Assembly: GCA_963678095.2 (NCBI GenBank)
Contig: OY782746.1
Coordinates: 496,001-560,000, forward strand
Length of the DNA: 64,000 bases
Direction: 5' to 3'
From: G963678095 sp963678095
GTDB lineage: Bacteria; Bacillota; Negativicutes; Selenomonadales; Selenomonadaceae
Of this stretch, positions 35,063-44,660 are shown one piece after another (position 1 is the first letter of the stretch; every line of letters begins with the position of its first letter). A program made the position numbers and the translations under genes. The notes beneath the pieces were generated by a model, which was given only the letters and a program-made list of their open reading frames with translations, searched no databases and was not told where the DNA came from.

Positions 35063-36739
35063 TCAATCTTCCACTTCTACACGATTCCTCCCGTTTGCCT
35101 TGGCACGATAAACGGCCAGATCCGCTCGCTTAATAAAACTGTCTATTGTTTCCTGCACGCCTTGCTGCCAGCCACTGATGCCAATACTGCAGGTCAGATG
35201 CAGGCCGTTCATAAACGGATGCTGCTCCACCTCACTGCGAATTCGCTCGGCAATCATTTTTGCTCCAACACGATCTGTATTGGCACATAGAACAAGGAAT
35301 TCTTCCCCACCATAGCGGACAAAGGTATCATCATGGCGCAGACACATACGGACAATATTAGCAAAATCCTCAAGCACCTTATCCCCTACATCATGACCAA
35401 ACGCATCATTGATCGCTTTAAAATGATCAATGTCCAAAAAAAGCAATGAAATCCCCTTGTCACTTCGCCCTAAATCGCTGAATACCCGCTGTGAAATCTG
35501 TTCCAGTTTTTTTCGGTTGTAACATTTGGTCAGCGGATCGATAAAAGATATTTCCCGCGTTCGTTCAATCTCATCCTGAAGCTGTTGCTCCCGTCGGATT
35601 TTGATTACAAATACCCGCAGAACAAAAAAGGCAAAGCCGATAACACCAAAAACTGTCATATGGGCAAACCAGGGAACGATCCGAAAGTGCGAGCCCAGCA
35701 CATCATAAACCGCCAACAGCGGAATACTGACCAAAGCGACGAAAAAAGCCCGGCAATCCTCATTTCCTTGCCAGGCTGACCGCCCCACCATATAGACAAC
35801 AAGCGCCTGCAATATTGTCCCGGAAAGATAAAAAACACTCAGACTCATACGCATCGTCTGGTAACCGATAAGCTGTCCGCCAAAAACATAAACGACATAG
35901 AGAGCATAGTATACGACGATCCATTTCATTTTATTTTTGAAACAAATTTCTATAATTTCGTAAACAATCAAATTTAAAAATAACGCCATCAGATATATTG
36001 AAACCAGTAACAGATTCCACCAGAAGGCAGCATCATGGACAAACAGCATTTTAATATCCGAGGCTGCAATCGTCCAGATAAAAAATAACATAAAGAAAAT
36101 AATACAATACCAGGTAAAGCGCAACTGCTTGCGCGAAATGAAGAGAAAACAGAGCATTAAAAAAATCATAAAAAAAGTAATGGGCAGTGGGATGATATAA
36201 AGGCAATCGCGCTTAATGAGCTTAAGCATGTGATCAGCCCCTTCACCTAAAGCAAAGCGGTCAAGCGACCCGAGATTATCATGATAATCTGAGGCCAGAC
36301 GGATATATATACTTTTGCCGCCAAAATCCCTGGGCAGATGAACCAAATGCCACATCATGCCACGGGATCGGTTTCCCTCAGCCATATCTCCATAGACATA
36401 AATCTGCTTGCCATCCAAATAAATTTCAAAAGATTGATCCGTTGTCGAGAAAAACAGTGCCGGATCATATTGTAGCCCTTGCGCATCCTCTGCTGAAAAA
36501 TCATGTCGCAACCAAATAGCAGCGCTTGACTGTTCCTCAATGGGCAGATCATAGGGATGCCCAACAGCCTGCCAGCCTGCCGCCGCTTCGCCTTTTATAA
36601 CTTGCGAGTTCGTCGAAACATCTTCTGCCCTATAATACCAGTCACTACTGGCAGCGGATGCCACTGCTGTTGCTAAAAAAAAGACATAAATGCATAGTCC
36701 GGCCACTAAATGGTATATTCTATTGCTTCCCTGCTTCAT
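35063..36739 (-). CDS. Multi-pass membrane diguanylate cyclase (7TMR-DISM-like + GGDEF)
   Basis: This 558-residue protein has a signal-anchor start, then a galactose-binding-like extracytoplasmic domain (AAIWLRHDFSAEDAQ ... FEIYLDGKQIYVYGDM). Seven or so membrane helices (about residues 185-385) and a GGDEF domain with RYGGEEF follow. The inhibitory RxxD site is present (RHDD five residues before). The layout is that of 7TMR-DISM sensor cyclases, which probably sense extracellular carbohydrates or envelope state. It lies between the two CHASE4 paralogs. Confidence 0.85.
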   Translation of the reverse strand: MKQGSNRIYHLVAGLCIYVFFLATAVASAASSDWYYRAEDVSTNSQVIKGEAAAGWQAVGHPYDLPIEEQSSAAIWLRHDFSAEDAQGLQYDPALFFSTTDQSFEIYLDGKQIYVYGDMAEGNRSRGMMWHLVHLPRDFGGKSIYIRLASDYHDNLGSLDRFALGEGADHMLKLIKRDCLYIIPLPITFFMIFLMLCFLFISRKQLRFTWYCIIFFMLFFIWTIAASDIKMLFVHDAAFWWNLLLVSIYLMALFLNLIVYEIIEICFKNKMKWIVVYYALYVVYVFGGQLIGYQTMRMSLSVFYLSGTILQALVVYMVGRSAWQGNEDCRAFFVALVSIPLLAVYDVLGSHFRIVPWFAHMTVFGVIGFAFFVLRVFVIKIRREQQLQDEIERTREISFIDPLTKCYNRKKLEQISQRVFSDLGRSDKGISLLFLDIDHFKAINDAFGHDVGDKVLEDFANIVRMCLRHDDTFVRYGGEEFLVLCANTDRVGAKMIAERIRSEVEQHPFMNGLHLTCSIGISGWQQGVQETIDSFIKRADLAVYRAKANGRNRVEVED

Positions 36740-36841
36740 AATAAAACCTCCAGTCCAAATATACTAACAACATCCTTGTTATAAAAACATTATTCTTAAT
36801 ATTCGGACATTATGTTCAATCTCTAGCTCTAAATGGTAAAA

Positions 36842-36906
36842 GACACTTTCTGAAAGAAAGTGTCCTCCCATCCAGTCAACCGGAGAGAAACCCTCCGGTT
36901 GACTGT
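36842..36906 (-). terminator. Two tandem hairpins after the YbjN-like gene
   Basis: CAGTCAACCGGAG/CTCCGGTTGACTG (36874-36906) comes first. GACACTTTCT/AGAAAGTGTC follows, and on the minus strand it is trailed by TTTTACC. The second is the likelier terminator. Confidence 0.7.
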
Positions 36907-36911
36907 CAGGC

Positions 36912-37331
36912 TCAGCCTTGCTGCGCCTGAGCAAATCGGGGCGCACTGTCTTCTGCCATCCCGAGCAATACGATCATCATATTCATCAGGCCCGCCGAAT
37001 CAAGGGCTGATGGCGCAACGCAATACGAATACTTTACATTTACCATGCCGTTTGCTTCCGTAAACTTTGCATAACGATAGTTCTCATTGAGTTCATTCAT
37101 CAGGGCGTAGACCTGATTGATTTTTGCCGGATTCTTCACGTCGGCAAGCCCGAAGATATCGAGGTCTACAAATCCATCTTCCGGTGGGAAACTGATAACC
37201 ATCAATACCGTTCCGCCACTGCGCAGATCCTGCTTACTCCGAAAAAAAACGCTTCCCGCTTCATCCTTGTTTTCCGCCATCGGAATATTTACTTTCGTCA
37301 AGTAATCTTTAAAAATTACAGCATTTGACAC
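36912..37331 (-). CDS. YbjN-like protein (bacterial sensory transduction regulator family)
   Basis: This 139-residue protein has a fold pattern like YbjN or type III chaperones: an N-terminal helix, strands (GGTVLMVISFPPEDGFVDLDI), the INQVYALMNELNENYRYAKF helix and a C-terminal helical MNMMIVLLGMAED. YbjN-type proteins influence motility and stress in other bacteria, through an unknown mechanism. Its position inside a c-di-GMP gene block suggests a signalling role. There is no membrane segment. Confidence 0.55.
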   Translation of the reverse strand: MSNAVIFKDYLTKVNIPMAENKDEAGSVFFRSKQDLRSGGTVLMVISFPPEDGFVDLDIFGLADVKNPAKINQVYALMNELNENYRYAKFTEANGMVNVKYSYCVAPSALDSAGLMNMMIVLLGMAEDSAPRFAQAQQG

Positions 37332-37429
37332 GGATTCATCCTCCTTGAAGGCTTATACTAAATTCACTAAAAAGTACCAATTTTATTATAATACGAAAGT
37401 CCCCTATAAAGCAAATCCTGCCACTGTTT

Positions 37430-39880
37430 TCAATCGCTATATTTTTCTGCCAGCAATCCCGTTACAGCGGCCAGCGGCAGTGGTGGCGAAAAATAGTAGC
37501 CCTGCACTTCATTACAGCCATGCTGCTGCAAAAAAACAAACTGCTGCTCGTTTTCTACACCTTCCGCAATAACCTCCAGCCCGATGTTTTTCGCCAAGGA
37601 GATGATCGTCCGGGTAATTGCCGCATCTTTAGGATCTTCTTCAATCCCTTGGACAAACGACATATCAATTTTGAGCCGGTCTACCGGCAGATGCTTCAAA
37701 TAATTCAGGGAAGAATACTCCGTGCCGAAATCATCAATGGCAATATGAATTCCCATCGACCTCAGACCAGACAATATTTTTATAATATGCCGTTTTTCCT
37801 TCATGGCGATGCTCTCTGTAATCTCAAGCTCCAAGTACTCCGGGGCTAGCCCGGTTTCCAGCAGTATGGACTGAACCTTTTCGACAAGATTATCCTTTTG
37901 AAACTGACGCAGCGATAAATTCACGCCAATTCGCATCGGCGGCCACCCCTGCTCCTGCCAAAGCTTATTCTGACGGCAGGCCGTCTGTAGTACCCACTCC
38001 CCTATCGAAAAAATCAGGCCCGTCTGTTCCGCAATCGGAATGAATTTCGCTGGTGAAACCAGCCCTAATTCAGGGTGCTGCCAGCGAATAAGGGCCTCCA
38101 TGCCGGTGATTTCCCGGGTAATACAACTTACCTGTGGCTGATAATAGACCTCCAGTTCTCCTCGTTCGAGAGCCCTATATAATCGGTTGCTCAGTTCCAT
38201 GGTTTCGGTAATCGCACTGCGCATAATAGAGGTGCTGAACACACATTGATTTTTCCCCCGTTCCTTGGCTTTGTACATGGCAATATCCGCATTTTTAATC
38301 AAGGCTTCCAGTGTTGTGCCATCTGCCGGGTATAGGGCCACCCCCATGCTGGCCGTTAAAAAACAATCCCGCTGGTTGAGCAAAAATGGTTCATAAAAAC
38401 AATTAATTACCTTTTCCGCAATTGCTTCAGCCTGCCCGGAATGTTTTAGATTTTCAAGGACTATACTGAACTCATCCCCACCCAGCCGGGCAATAACATC
38501 CTCGCGGCGCAGCGTCTTCTTTAGCCGATGGGCAACCGCCTGCAAAAGCTCATCTCCTTTGGCATGACCAAGCGTATCATTGATCATTTTAAACCCATCG
38601 ATATCCAAAAACAGCACTGCCACCAGCCGATCTGCCAAAGATGCTTTTTTAATACTACGCCGTAACAGGCTGGTAAGCAGGCGCCGATTCGGCAGCCCGG
38701 TCAAGCTGTCATGATTGGCAATATATTTAATTTTCTCCTGATTTTTTTCCCGAGCAACAATTTCAATCTGAAGTTTGGCAACGGCTTTTTTCAAAGCCGC
38801 CTCACTGCCACAAACCTGCACCTGTGAATTTTCTATTTCATCCAACAACTCGTTCACAGAGACTGTTACCACCGCAATTTCATCCCTACTATTATTTACA
38901 GACAACCGCGAAGAAAAGTTTCGTTTTTGGCCAATCAGCCGAATGCCTTCGCTTAAACTCTGCAACCGCCGCAGAATTTTTCGATCCAAAAATGCAAGCT
39001 GCACTAACAGCAACAGAAAAAACGCTCCCGTCAGCACCAACAAAGTTGTTTCCACCCCACTGCGGGCCACCTGGTGAATATCGCGGTTCTTCTTTATCTT
39101 AAGTCCGATTGCTGCCTGCCCATAGGCATCGCGGAGAATAGACGTGCCTTCCATTTCATTATCATTTAAAATTTTTACAAACGGATTGCGTTCTTTGGCC
39201 AAACGAGCTTCCATTGCGCCCGCAGCCTGTTCAAGATTTACTGCCTCAAGTTCAACATCAAGTTGCTTTGACAGCTGTCCGATCCGCCCCTGGTCAAAAT
39301 CCACTGCAACAAGCATATGCCCCCGAACCGGGCCGCTACCGTCACTTGCCAAAATCGGGCAGGCAGCCAATAGCATGGGCTGATCTGGCAACATGATCAG
39401 ATTGCGAAAGCGATAACCCGGATCGGTATTTTTTAATATGGGACTGTTTTTTACATAGGCCTTGAACGCCTCCGCTACCGGCTTGATTTGCTTTGTCTCC
39501 GGATCAAGTTCCCCAGCAAAAATCCATTGCCCATCCTCATCTACATATGCCATAATGTCTATCTTGAGATTGGCAAACGTGGCGGGCGTCAAATTTGATT
39601 CCTCATATGCTTTATTGTGATTGTGAACATACGAATAGGTATCATCCCAAACCGCCCAGTCAAAGGCATCCGCAGCCAAGCCCTGCAAGGCATAATCCAC
39701 CGCATTTTCCACTCGCTCCATATGTTCCCACATATACTGTTGTTCCAACAGATTGATCTTATTGAGCATAATACTGCTGAGCGTCAAATATATAATGGCT
39801 ACAATTGTAAGAAATACACCGGTGAGCATCATCATCGTCTTTATTCGTATTGAATTTAAATGTTTTTTATTCAGCTTCAT
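37430..39880 (-). CDS. CHASE4-GGDEF-EAL membrane protein, copy 2
   Basis: This protein has about 816 residues; ATG 39880 with GGAGG 6 nt upstream is preferred to the frame start at 39961. The architecture matches copy 1: CHASE4 sensor (FDWAVWDDTYSYV) between two helices, HAMP-like linker, GGDEF (RLGGDEF) and EAL (EALIRW, NLSLRQF, EITES, DDFGTEYSSL, RLKIDMSFV). All key EAL motifs are present, so phosphodiesterase activity is likely. The two copies are tandem paralogs separated by two genes. Confidence 0.92.
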   Translation of the reverse strand: MKLNKKHLNSIRIKTMMMLTGVFLTIVAIIYLTLSSIMLNKINLLEQQYMWEHMERVENAVDYALQGLAADAFDWAVWDDTYSYVHNHNKAYEESNLTPATFANLKIDIMAYVDEDGQWIFAGELDPETKQIKPVAEAFKAYVKNSPILKNTDPGYRFRNLIMLPDQPMLLAACPILASDGSGPVRGHMLVAVDFDQGRIGQLSKQLDVELEAVNLEQAAGAMEARLAKERNPFVKILNDNEMEGTSILRDAYGQAAIGLKIKKNRDIHQVARSGVETTLLVLTGAFFLLLLVQLAFLDRKILRRLQSLSEGIRLIGQKRNFSSRLSVNNSRDEIAVVTVSVNELLDEIENSQVQVCGSEAALKKAVAKLQIEIVAREKNQEKIKYIANHDSLTGLPNRRLLTSLLRRSIKKASLADRLVAVLFLDIDGFKMINDTLGHAKGDELLQAVAHRLKKTLRREDVIARLGGDEFSIVLENLKHSGQAEAIAEKVINCFYEPFLLNQRDCFLTASMGVALYPADGTTLEALIKNADIAMYKAKERGKNQCVFSTSIMRSAITETMELSNRLYRALERGELEVYYQPQVSCITREITGMEALIRWQHPELGLVSPAKFIPIAEQTGLIFSIGEWVLQTACRQNKLWQEQGWPPMRIGVNLSLRQFQKDNLVEKVQSILLETGLAPEYLELEITESIAMKEKRHIIKILSGLRSMGIHIAIDDFGTEYSSLNYLKHLPVDRLKIDMSFVQGIEEDPKDAAITRTIISLAKNIGLEVIAEGVENEQQFVFLQQHGCNEVQGYYFSPPLPLAAVTGLLAEKYSD

Positions 39881-40163
39881 TTTCGTCCTCCCACCGGTAC
39901 TCCTAAAACCACAAAAGACTTCCCCGCTTAGCAGGCAAGCCTTTTGGATTCCTACCTTCACCTGCAGTGCCCAACAGGTATTTTTATTCGTACTTTACAC
40001 TACAGTCGATCTGTTTTATCCGTCACAAAAGAGGTATGTTGTGCACTAGATCCAGCTGGCGCCTGCCACCGGGAATACAAGTCTGGCTGCGCTTAAAATC
40101 CCCTTGCGTTCTTTCACAGTTTTTATGACAACCTCTCATCCTTCGGGCAACCCCCCCTACAAA

Positions 40164-40340
40164 TTACTTCCCTTTCCCGCCAGCTTTCTGCTTTTCTTGT
40201 GCCAGCCACATTTTGACAGCCGCCACAGCCTCCGCTTCTGATATCGAAATCGTCTTGCCATCAATGCTAATCTTCATTTCCCCGTCAATCACTTCAAGGG
40301 TTCTCGCAGCAGGCGAATTATTTGAATCCTCCGTTTTCAT
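40164..40340 (-). CDS. Small conserved-looking protein, 58 residues
   Basis: ATG 40340 follows AAAGGGTG at proper spacing; a longer frame upstream is not needed. The protein has a short beta segment (RTLEVIDGEMKISIDGKTIS) and a helical, lysine-rich tail. No family is recognised. It is divergent from uspA copy 2 and could share its promoter region. Confidence 0.5.
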   Translation of the reverse strand: MKTEDSNNSPAARTLEVIDGEMKISIDGKTISISEAEAVAAVKMWLAQEKQKAGGKGK

Positions 40341-40527
40341 CAAAATCACCCTTTCAGTTGTAGTCTCTATACCGACTGAATTCGCCAAAACGAATCTAAT
40401 TCCTGCCACTTGCGAATGCTCTCAGCCTTCCCTTTATTATTGGAAAAACATATTTTCTATTTTTAAAAAGGAAGTTTTGTACTATAATGTAAATAGAAAG
40501 AATTTTCGCACAGAGGAGGAGTTTATT

Positions 40528-40971
40528 ATGTTAGCTGCTAAAATCATGGTTGCCTATGACGGATCCGAGCACAGCCGCCGGGCGCTAAAATGGGCCTTGG
40601 CCGCCCGCCCCGAGAGCGCTCCGGGAATTGATGTCGTTACGGTTATTTCACCCATGGCAGCACCAGCTTCCTACGAAATCCCCCATATGGGCGGCATGAG
40701 CATCCAGGCCCTTCATGAAAGCCAGAAAAGAGCCCGCCATCAGGAGCTCGAACAGCTTGAAAACGAATGCAGTGACCAGGGGCACGCGATCGCCATCCAT
40801 ATATTAGAAGGGAATACTGCTGAAGCCCTGCTTGATTATGCGGACAAAAACGGCATTGAGCTCATTGTCACCGGTTCCCGGGGCGAAAGTGGCTTTACCC
40901 GCCTGCTTTTAGGCAGCATTGCCCAAAAGCTTGTCACCTATGCCAAAGTTCCCGTGGTCGTCGTCAAATAA
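40528..40971 (+). CDS. Universal stress protein (UspA family), copy 2
   Basis: This 147-residue protein has ATG 40528 after GAGGAGG (the open frame reaches back to 40213 but that is non-coding). Usp motifs are IMVAYDGSEHSRRALKWAL and VTGSRGESGFTRLLLGSIA. It ends in VTYAKVPVVVVK, close to copy 1 at 31839. It probably binds ATP and acts in stress survival. Confidence 0.9.
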   Translation: MLAAKIMVAYDGSEHSRRALKWALAARPESAPGIDVVTVISPMAAPASYEIPHMGGMSIQALHESQKRARHQELEQLENECSDQGHAIAIHILEGNTAEALLDYADKNGIELIVTGSRGESGFTRLLLGSIAQKLVTYAKVPVVVVK

Positions 40972-40972
40972 A

Positions 40973-41007
40973 AAAACTGCTGAAGCCTTGCGCTTCAGCA
41001 GTTTTTA
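40973..41007 (+). terminator. Terminator after uspA copy 2
   Basis: AAACTGCTGAAGC pairs with GCTTCAGCAGTTT around a 5-nt loop, followed by T residues. It may also serve the convergent ABC operon. Confidence 0.9.
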
Positions 41008-41038
41008 TTTTCGTGTGGTTATCTTCTTCCGCTGACAT

Positions 41039-42796
41039 TTATGCCAAGTTACAGGCTGCATCAGCTCCGGCAAACTGGCTGTAATACAGTTTGGCATAAG
41101 CCCCCTTGGCCCCAAGCAACTGCTCATGCGTCCCGCATTCCACTACATCGCCTTTTTCCATCACCAGAATCTGATCTGCTTCCCGGATCGTCGACAGGCG
41201 ATGCGCGATGACGAAGCTCGTCCGCCCCTCCATCATCTTTAAAAATGCGGCCTGTATACGAATTTCCGTCCGCGTATCAATACTGCTGGTTGCTTCATCG
41301 AGAATCAAGACCGGTGGATCTGCCAGCATCACCCGGGCAATCGTCAGCAACTGCTTTTGTCCCTGCGACAGGTTGCCGCCCGCATCGGTGATCATTGTAT
41401 CATATCCCTGCGGCAGGCGCCTAATAAAGCTATGCGCATCTGAAGCCTTGGCAGCCGCAATAATTTCTACTTCCGAGGCTGACTCACGGCCATAGGCAAT
41501 ATTGTCACGAATACTCCCGGCAAAAAGCCAGGTATCTTGTAAAACCATCCCAAAATTCCGCCGCAACTCATCGCGCGGCCAATCGCCAATATCCTCGCCG
41601 TCCAGAAGAATTCGCCCGCCATCGAGTTCATAAAAGCGCAACAACAGATTGACAAGCGTTGTCTTACCGGCTCCGGTAGGCCCAACAATGGCGATTTTCC
41701 TCCCCGCCGCAACACGCAGATTAAAATCTTTCAGCAACGGACGGGCCGGATCATAGGAAAAGCACGCATGTTCAAAAACAACGTCGCCTCTTACCTGGCC
41801 TGTAGTGGTCCCCATTTCCTTATCCAAAGACTCCTCTTTTAAATCAAGGACCGCAAAAACGCGCTGGGCAGACGCCGCTGCACTTTGCAGCTGCGTAAAA
41901 ATAGCCGTAATATCATTAAACGGCTTGGCAAACAGACTGGCATAGATCAAAAAGCTGGCAATATCGCCAACGGTGATCTGTCCGGAAATAGTCAGCAAAC
42001 TGCCCGCTACGCCGATAAGTGCATAGGTGATATTGTTGACAAGACGAGTCGTCGGATTGGTCAGCGAGCCATAAAACTGGGCCCGGATTCCTGTTTCATA
42101 CAGCTGCTGATTCAAGGCCGAGAATTCAGTCAGTGATTGCGCTTCCCGGGAAAACGCCTTGACAACATTTTGCCCGGCGATAAGCTCTTCTGCATAGCCA
42201 TTTAATAAGCCCACGGATTTTGCCTGAGCCCGAAAAAGTTTCTGCGTCCTTCGGGTAATAAAGCGCGCCATAAAATATGTTCCCAAAGCTGAAAAAAATA
42301 CCACGGCCGTCATCTTGCCGCTGACAGCCAGCATAAAGGCAGCAGCGCCAAAAATTGTCACGATTCCCGTCAGTAAATTTGCAATGCCCTGCACCAGACC
42401 ATCACAAATCGCATCAATGTCATTTACAAACCGGCTGACGATATCCCCATGAGCCGATGTATCAAAAAAGCGAAGCGGGAGCTTGTTGATTTTCGAAAAC
42501 AGCTGGCGGCGCAAGCGCCAGGAGGTCTTATAGGAAATATTATTGGTAAAATACTGCAGCAGCCAGCCAAAGATACTTTGTAAGATATAAATTCCCGCCA
42601 GCAGCTCCAGCACAGACCCTACGGCATAAAAATCAACCTGTCCGGGTCCTATCATCTTATCCACAGCCCGCCCGATATATAAAGGTGCCAACAGACTGGC
42701 TATGACACTAATCCAGGCCGCCACAACAGCGGCGATCATAGCCGCTTTGTCTGCAAGTAAATATTTCAGACTGCGCTGATAAATTCCTTTTTTCAT
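41039..42796 (-). CDS. ABC exporter half-transporter B (MdlB/YheH-like)
   Basis: This protein has about 585 residues from ATG 42796, which overlaps the TGA of the partner gene (ATGA). It has a six-helix membrane domain (residues about 20-310) and an ATPase domain with Walker A GPTGAGKTT, signature LSQGQKQL, Walker B VLILDEATSS and the H-loop IAHRLS. It forms a heterodimer with the upstream gene product to export drugs, lipids or peptides. The canonical catalytic Glu suggests this is the active ATPase site. Confidence 0.92.
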   Translation of the reverse strand: MKKGIYQRSLKYLLADKAAMIAAVVAAWISVIASLLAPLYIGRAVDKMIGPGQVDFYAVGSVLELLAGIYILQSIFGWLLQYFTNNISYKTSWRLRRQLFSKINKLPLRFFDTSAHGDIVSRFVNDIDAICDGLVQGIANLLTGIVTIFGAAAFMLAVSGKMTAVVFFSALGTYFMARFITRRTQKLFRAQAKSVGLLNGYAEELIAGQNVVKAFSREAQSLTEFSALNQQLYETGIRAQFYGSLTNPTTRLVNNITYALIGVAGSLLTISGQITVGDIASFLIYASLFAKPFNDITAIFTQLQSAAASAQRVFAVLDLKEESLDKEMGTTTGQVRGDVVFEHACFSYDPARPLLKDFNLRVAAGRKIAIVGPTGAGKTTLVNLLLRFYELDGGRILLDGEDIGDWPRDELRRNFGMVLQDTWLFAGSIRDNIAYGRESASEVEIIAAAKASDAHSFIRRLPQGYDTMITDAGGNLSQGQKQLLTIARVMLADPPVLILDEATSSIDTRTEIRIQAAFLKMMEGRTSFVIAHRLSTIREADQILVMEKGDVVECGTHEQLLGAKGAYAKLYYSQFAGADAACNLA

Positions 42797-44535
42797 GCCT
42801 TTACCTCCTCTGCCGACAGCTGTGATAAACAAATTTCCCGATACGCTTCACATGACGCGAAGAGCTGCTCATGTGTCCCACAGCCTACCAGTTCCCCATC
42901 GTTTAAGACCAGAATTTTATCGGCCTGCTGCAGCGAGCTCGCCCGCTGTGATACCATAAATACCGTCATGTCCTTGGCACAATCCCGCAAACCACGGCGT
43001 AAAGCGGCATCCGTGGCAAAGTCGAGCGCGCTGGAAGAATCATCTAATATCAGTATCTCCGGGTTCTTGACCAAGGCTCGGGCAATCGTCAATCGCTGCC
43101 GCTGTCCCCCGGAAAAATTGAGTCCGCCACGTTCCACCTTGGTCTGGTAGCCATCTGGCAATTTTTCAATAAATTCGGCCACCTGAGCAATTTCAGCCGC
43201 CCGTTTGATATCAGCCAGCGAGGCCTCCGGCGCTCCCCAGCGAATATTCTCTTCAATACTGCCGCTAAAAAGCAATGCTGCCTGCGGGACAATGCCAAAC
43301 TTCTCCCGCAGGGAAGCTACCGGCCATTGCCGCACATCACGCCCTTCAATAAGGACTGCGCCGGCTGAAACATCATAAAAGCGCGGCAGTAGATTGATCA
43401 GCGTCGTTTTTCCGGCACCGGTGCCGCCAATAATTCCGATGGTCTCCCCCCGCCGAGCCGAAAAGGAAATATCCGACAAGGCCATATCTCCGGTTACACT
43501 GTAGCGAAAGGATATGTCCTGGCAGCAAATCAGCGCTGCCGTTTTCTGCCCCGTAACATCCGCTTCTGCAGCAGGCAGATTTTCGGCCAGTGAAGGCCTA
43601 GTGGCAAGGACCTGGTTTATGCGCTCAGCCGAGGCCGCCGCTTTCGTGAAGATGACAACGAGATTGGATATTACAATCAACGCCAGTAAGATCTGCGTAA
43701 TATAATTGGTATATGCTATAATTTCACCTCGTGCCAGGCGTCCGGCATCAATGTGATTGCTACCCTGCCACAAAATCAGCACAATCACGGCATTCATGAC
43801 AAAAGTAGTCAGCGGATTGAGCAACGCCGAAACCCGCCCGATAGACAAAGCATTCTCTGTCAATTCCTCATTTACGGCAAAAAAACGCTTTTCTTCCCTT
43901 TCCTTGGTCGCAAAAGCCCGGATAACCCTGACGCCGGAAAGATTTTCCCTGAGCACGGCCGCTATTTTATCCAGGCGCTTTTGATAGAAACGATATAAAA
44001 CCGAGGAGCGCTTCACAATCAGCCACAAAATCAGGACAAAAACCGGCATGGCTCCCCACAGCAATAATGACAGTTGCAGATCAAGCATCATCGCCATCGC
44101 CACTGCACCGAGACAGATAAACGGCGTCCGCACGACCAGCCGAATCAGCATCGCCACCGCCAGCTGCAGCTGATTAATATCATTGATCAGCCGGTTGCTC
44201 AAAGAGGAGGTGCCAAACGAATCAAGTTCTGCATGGGACAGTGAACTGATATGCCAAAACACCGTATTGCGCACAATGGTGCCAAACCCCTGGGACGCAC
44301 GGGCCGCAAAATACTGGCAAACCATGGAACACCCAAAGCCAAGTACTGACATTGCCAGCATCCAGCCCCCCATTCGCAGTACATATTCCCAGTTTTGTTT
44401 CGCTACCCCGTTATTGATGACAAAGACCATCATCGTTGGCAACAACAACTCCAGTATTGCCTCAAATAATTTGAACACCGGTCCCAATAGGCATTCCAAT
44501 TTATAGTTTTTTAAAAAAATCGCCAATTTAAACAA
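42793..44535 (-). CDS. ABC exporter half-transporter A (MdlA/YheI-like)
   Basis: This 580-residue protein has a membrane domain (residues 1-310), Walker A GGTGAGKTT, signature FSGGQRQR and Walker B ILILDDSSSALD, in which the catalytic Glu is Asp. The H-loop is replaced by VSQRAS. These changes mark the degenerate site typical of heterodimeric exporters (LmrC, BmrC, YheI type). It is first in the operon and divergent from a LysR gene that probably controls it. Confidence 0.92.
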   Translation of the reverse strand: MFKLAIFLKNYKLECLLGPVFKLFEAILELLLPTMMVFVINNGVAKQNWEYVLRMGGWMLAMSVLGFGCSMVCQYFAARASQGFGTIVRNTVFWHISSLSHAELDSFGTSSLSNRLINDINQLQLAVAMLIRLVVRTPFICLGAVAMAMMLDLQLSLLLWGAMPVFVLILWLIVKRSSVLYRFYQKRLDKIAAVLRENLSGVRVIRAFATKEREEKRFFAVNEELTENALSIGRVSALLNPLTTFVMNAVIVLILWQGSNHIDAGRLARGEIIAYTNYITQILLALIVISNLVVIFTKAAASAERINQVLATRPSLAENLPAAEADVTGQKTAALICCQDISFRYSVTGDMALSDISFSARRGETIGIIGGTGAGKTTLINLLPRFYDVSAGAVLIEGRDVRQWPVASLREKFGIVPQAALLFSGSIEENIRWGAPEASLADIKRAAEIAQVAEFIEKLPDGYQTKVERGGLNFSGGQRQRLTIARALVKNPEILILDDSSSALDFATDAALRRGLRDCAKDMTVFMVSQRASSLQQADKILVLNDGELVGCGTHEQLFASCEAYREICLSQLSAEEVKA

Positions 44536-44660
44536 AACGTATCATCCTTTTTCCACTTGTCTTTTCTTTAGAAGCCGATTATGATTATAACATGCATATT
44601 TCCATATTAAAAATATCTAGTTCATCTATTTTATATACGATTATCATATGGGAGGTCTTT

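Noticed and set aside
39881..40163. c-di-GMP riboswitch upstream of the CHASE4-GGDEF-EAL gene
   Set aside because: Given the neighbours I looked for the GEMM conserved boxes. Only scattered partial matches are present and no consistent pairing could be drawn.
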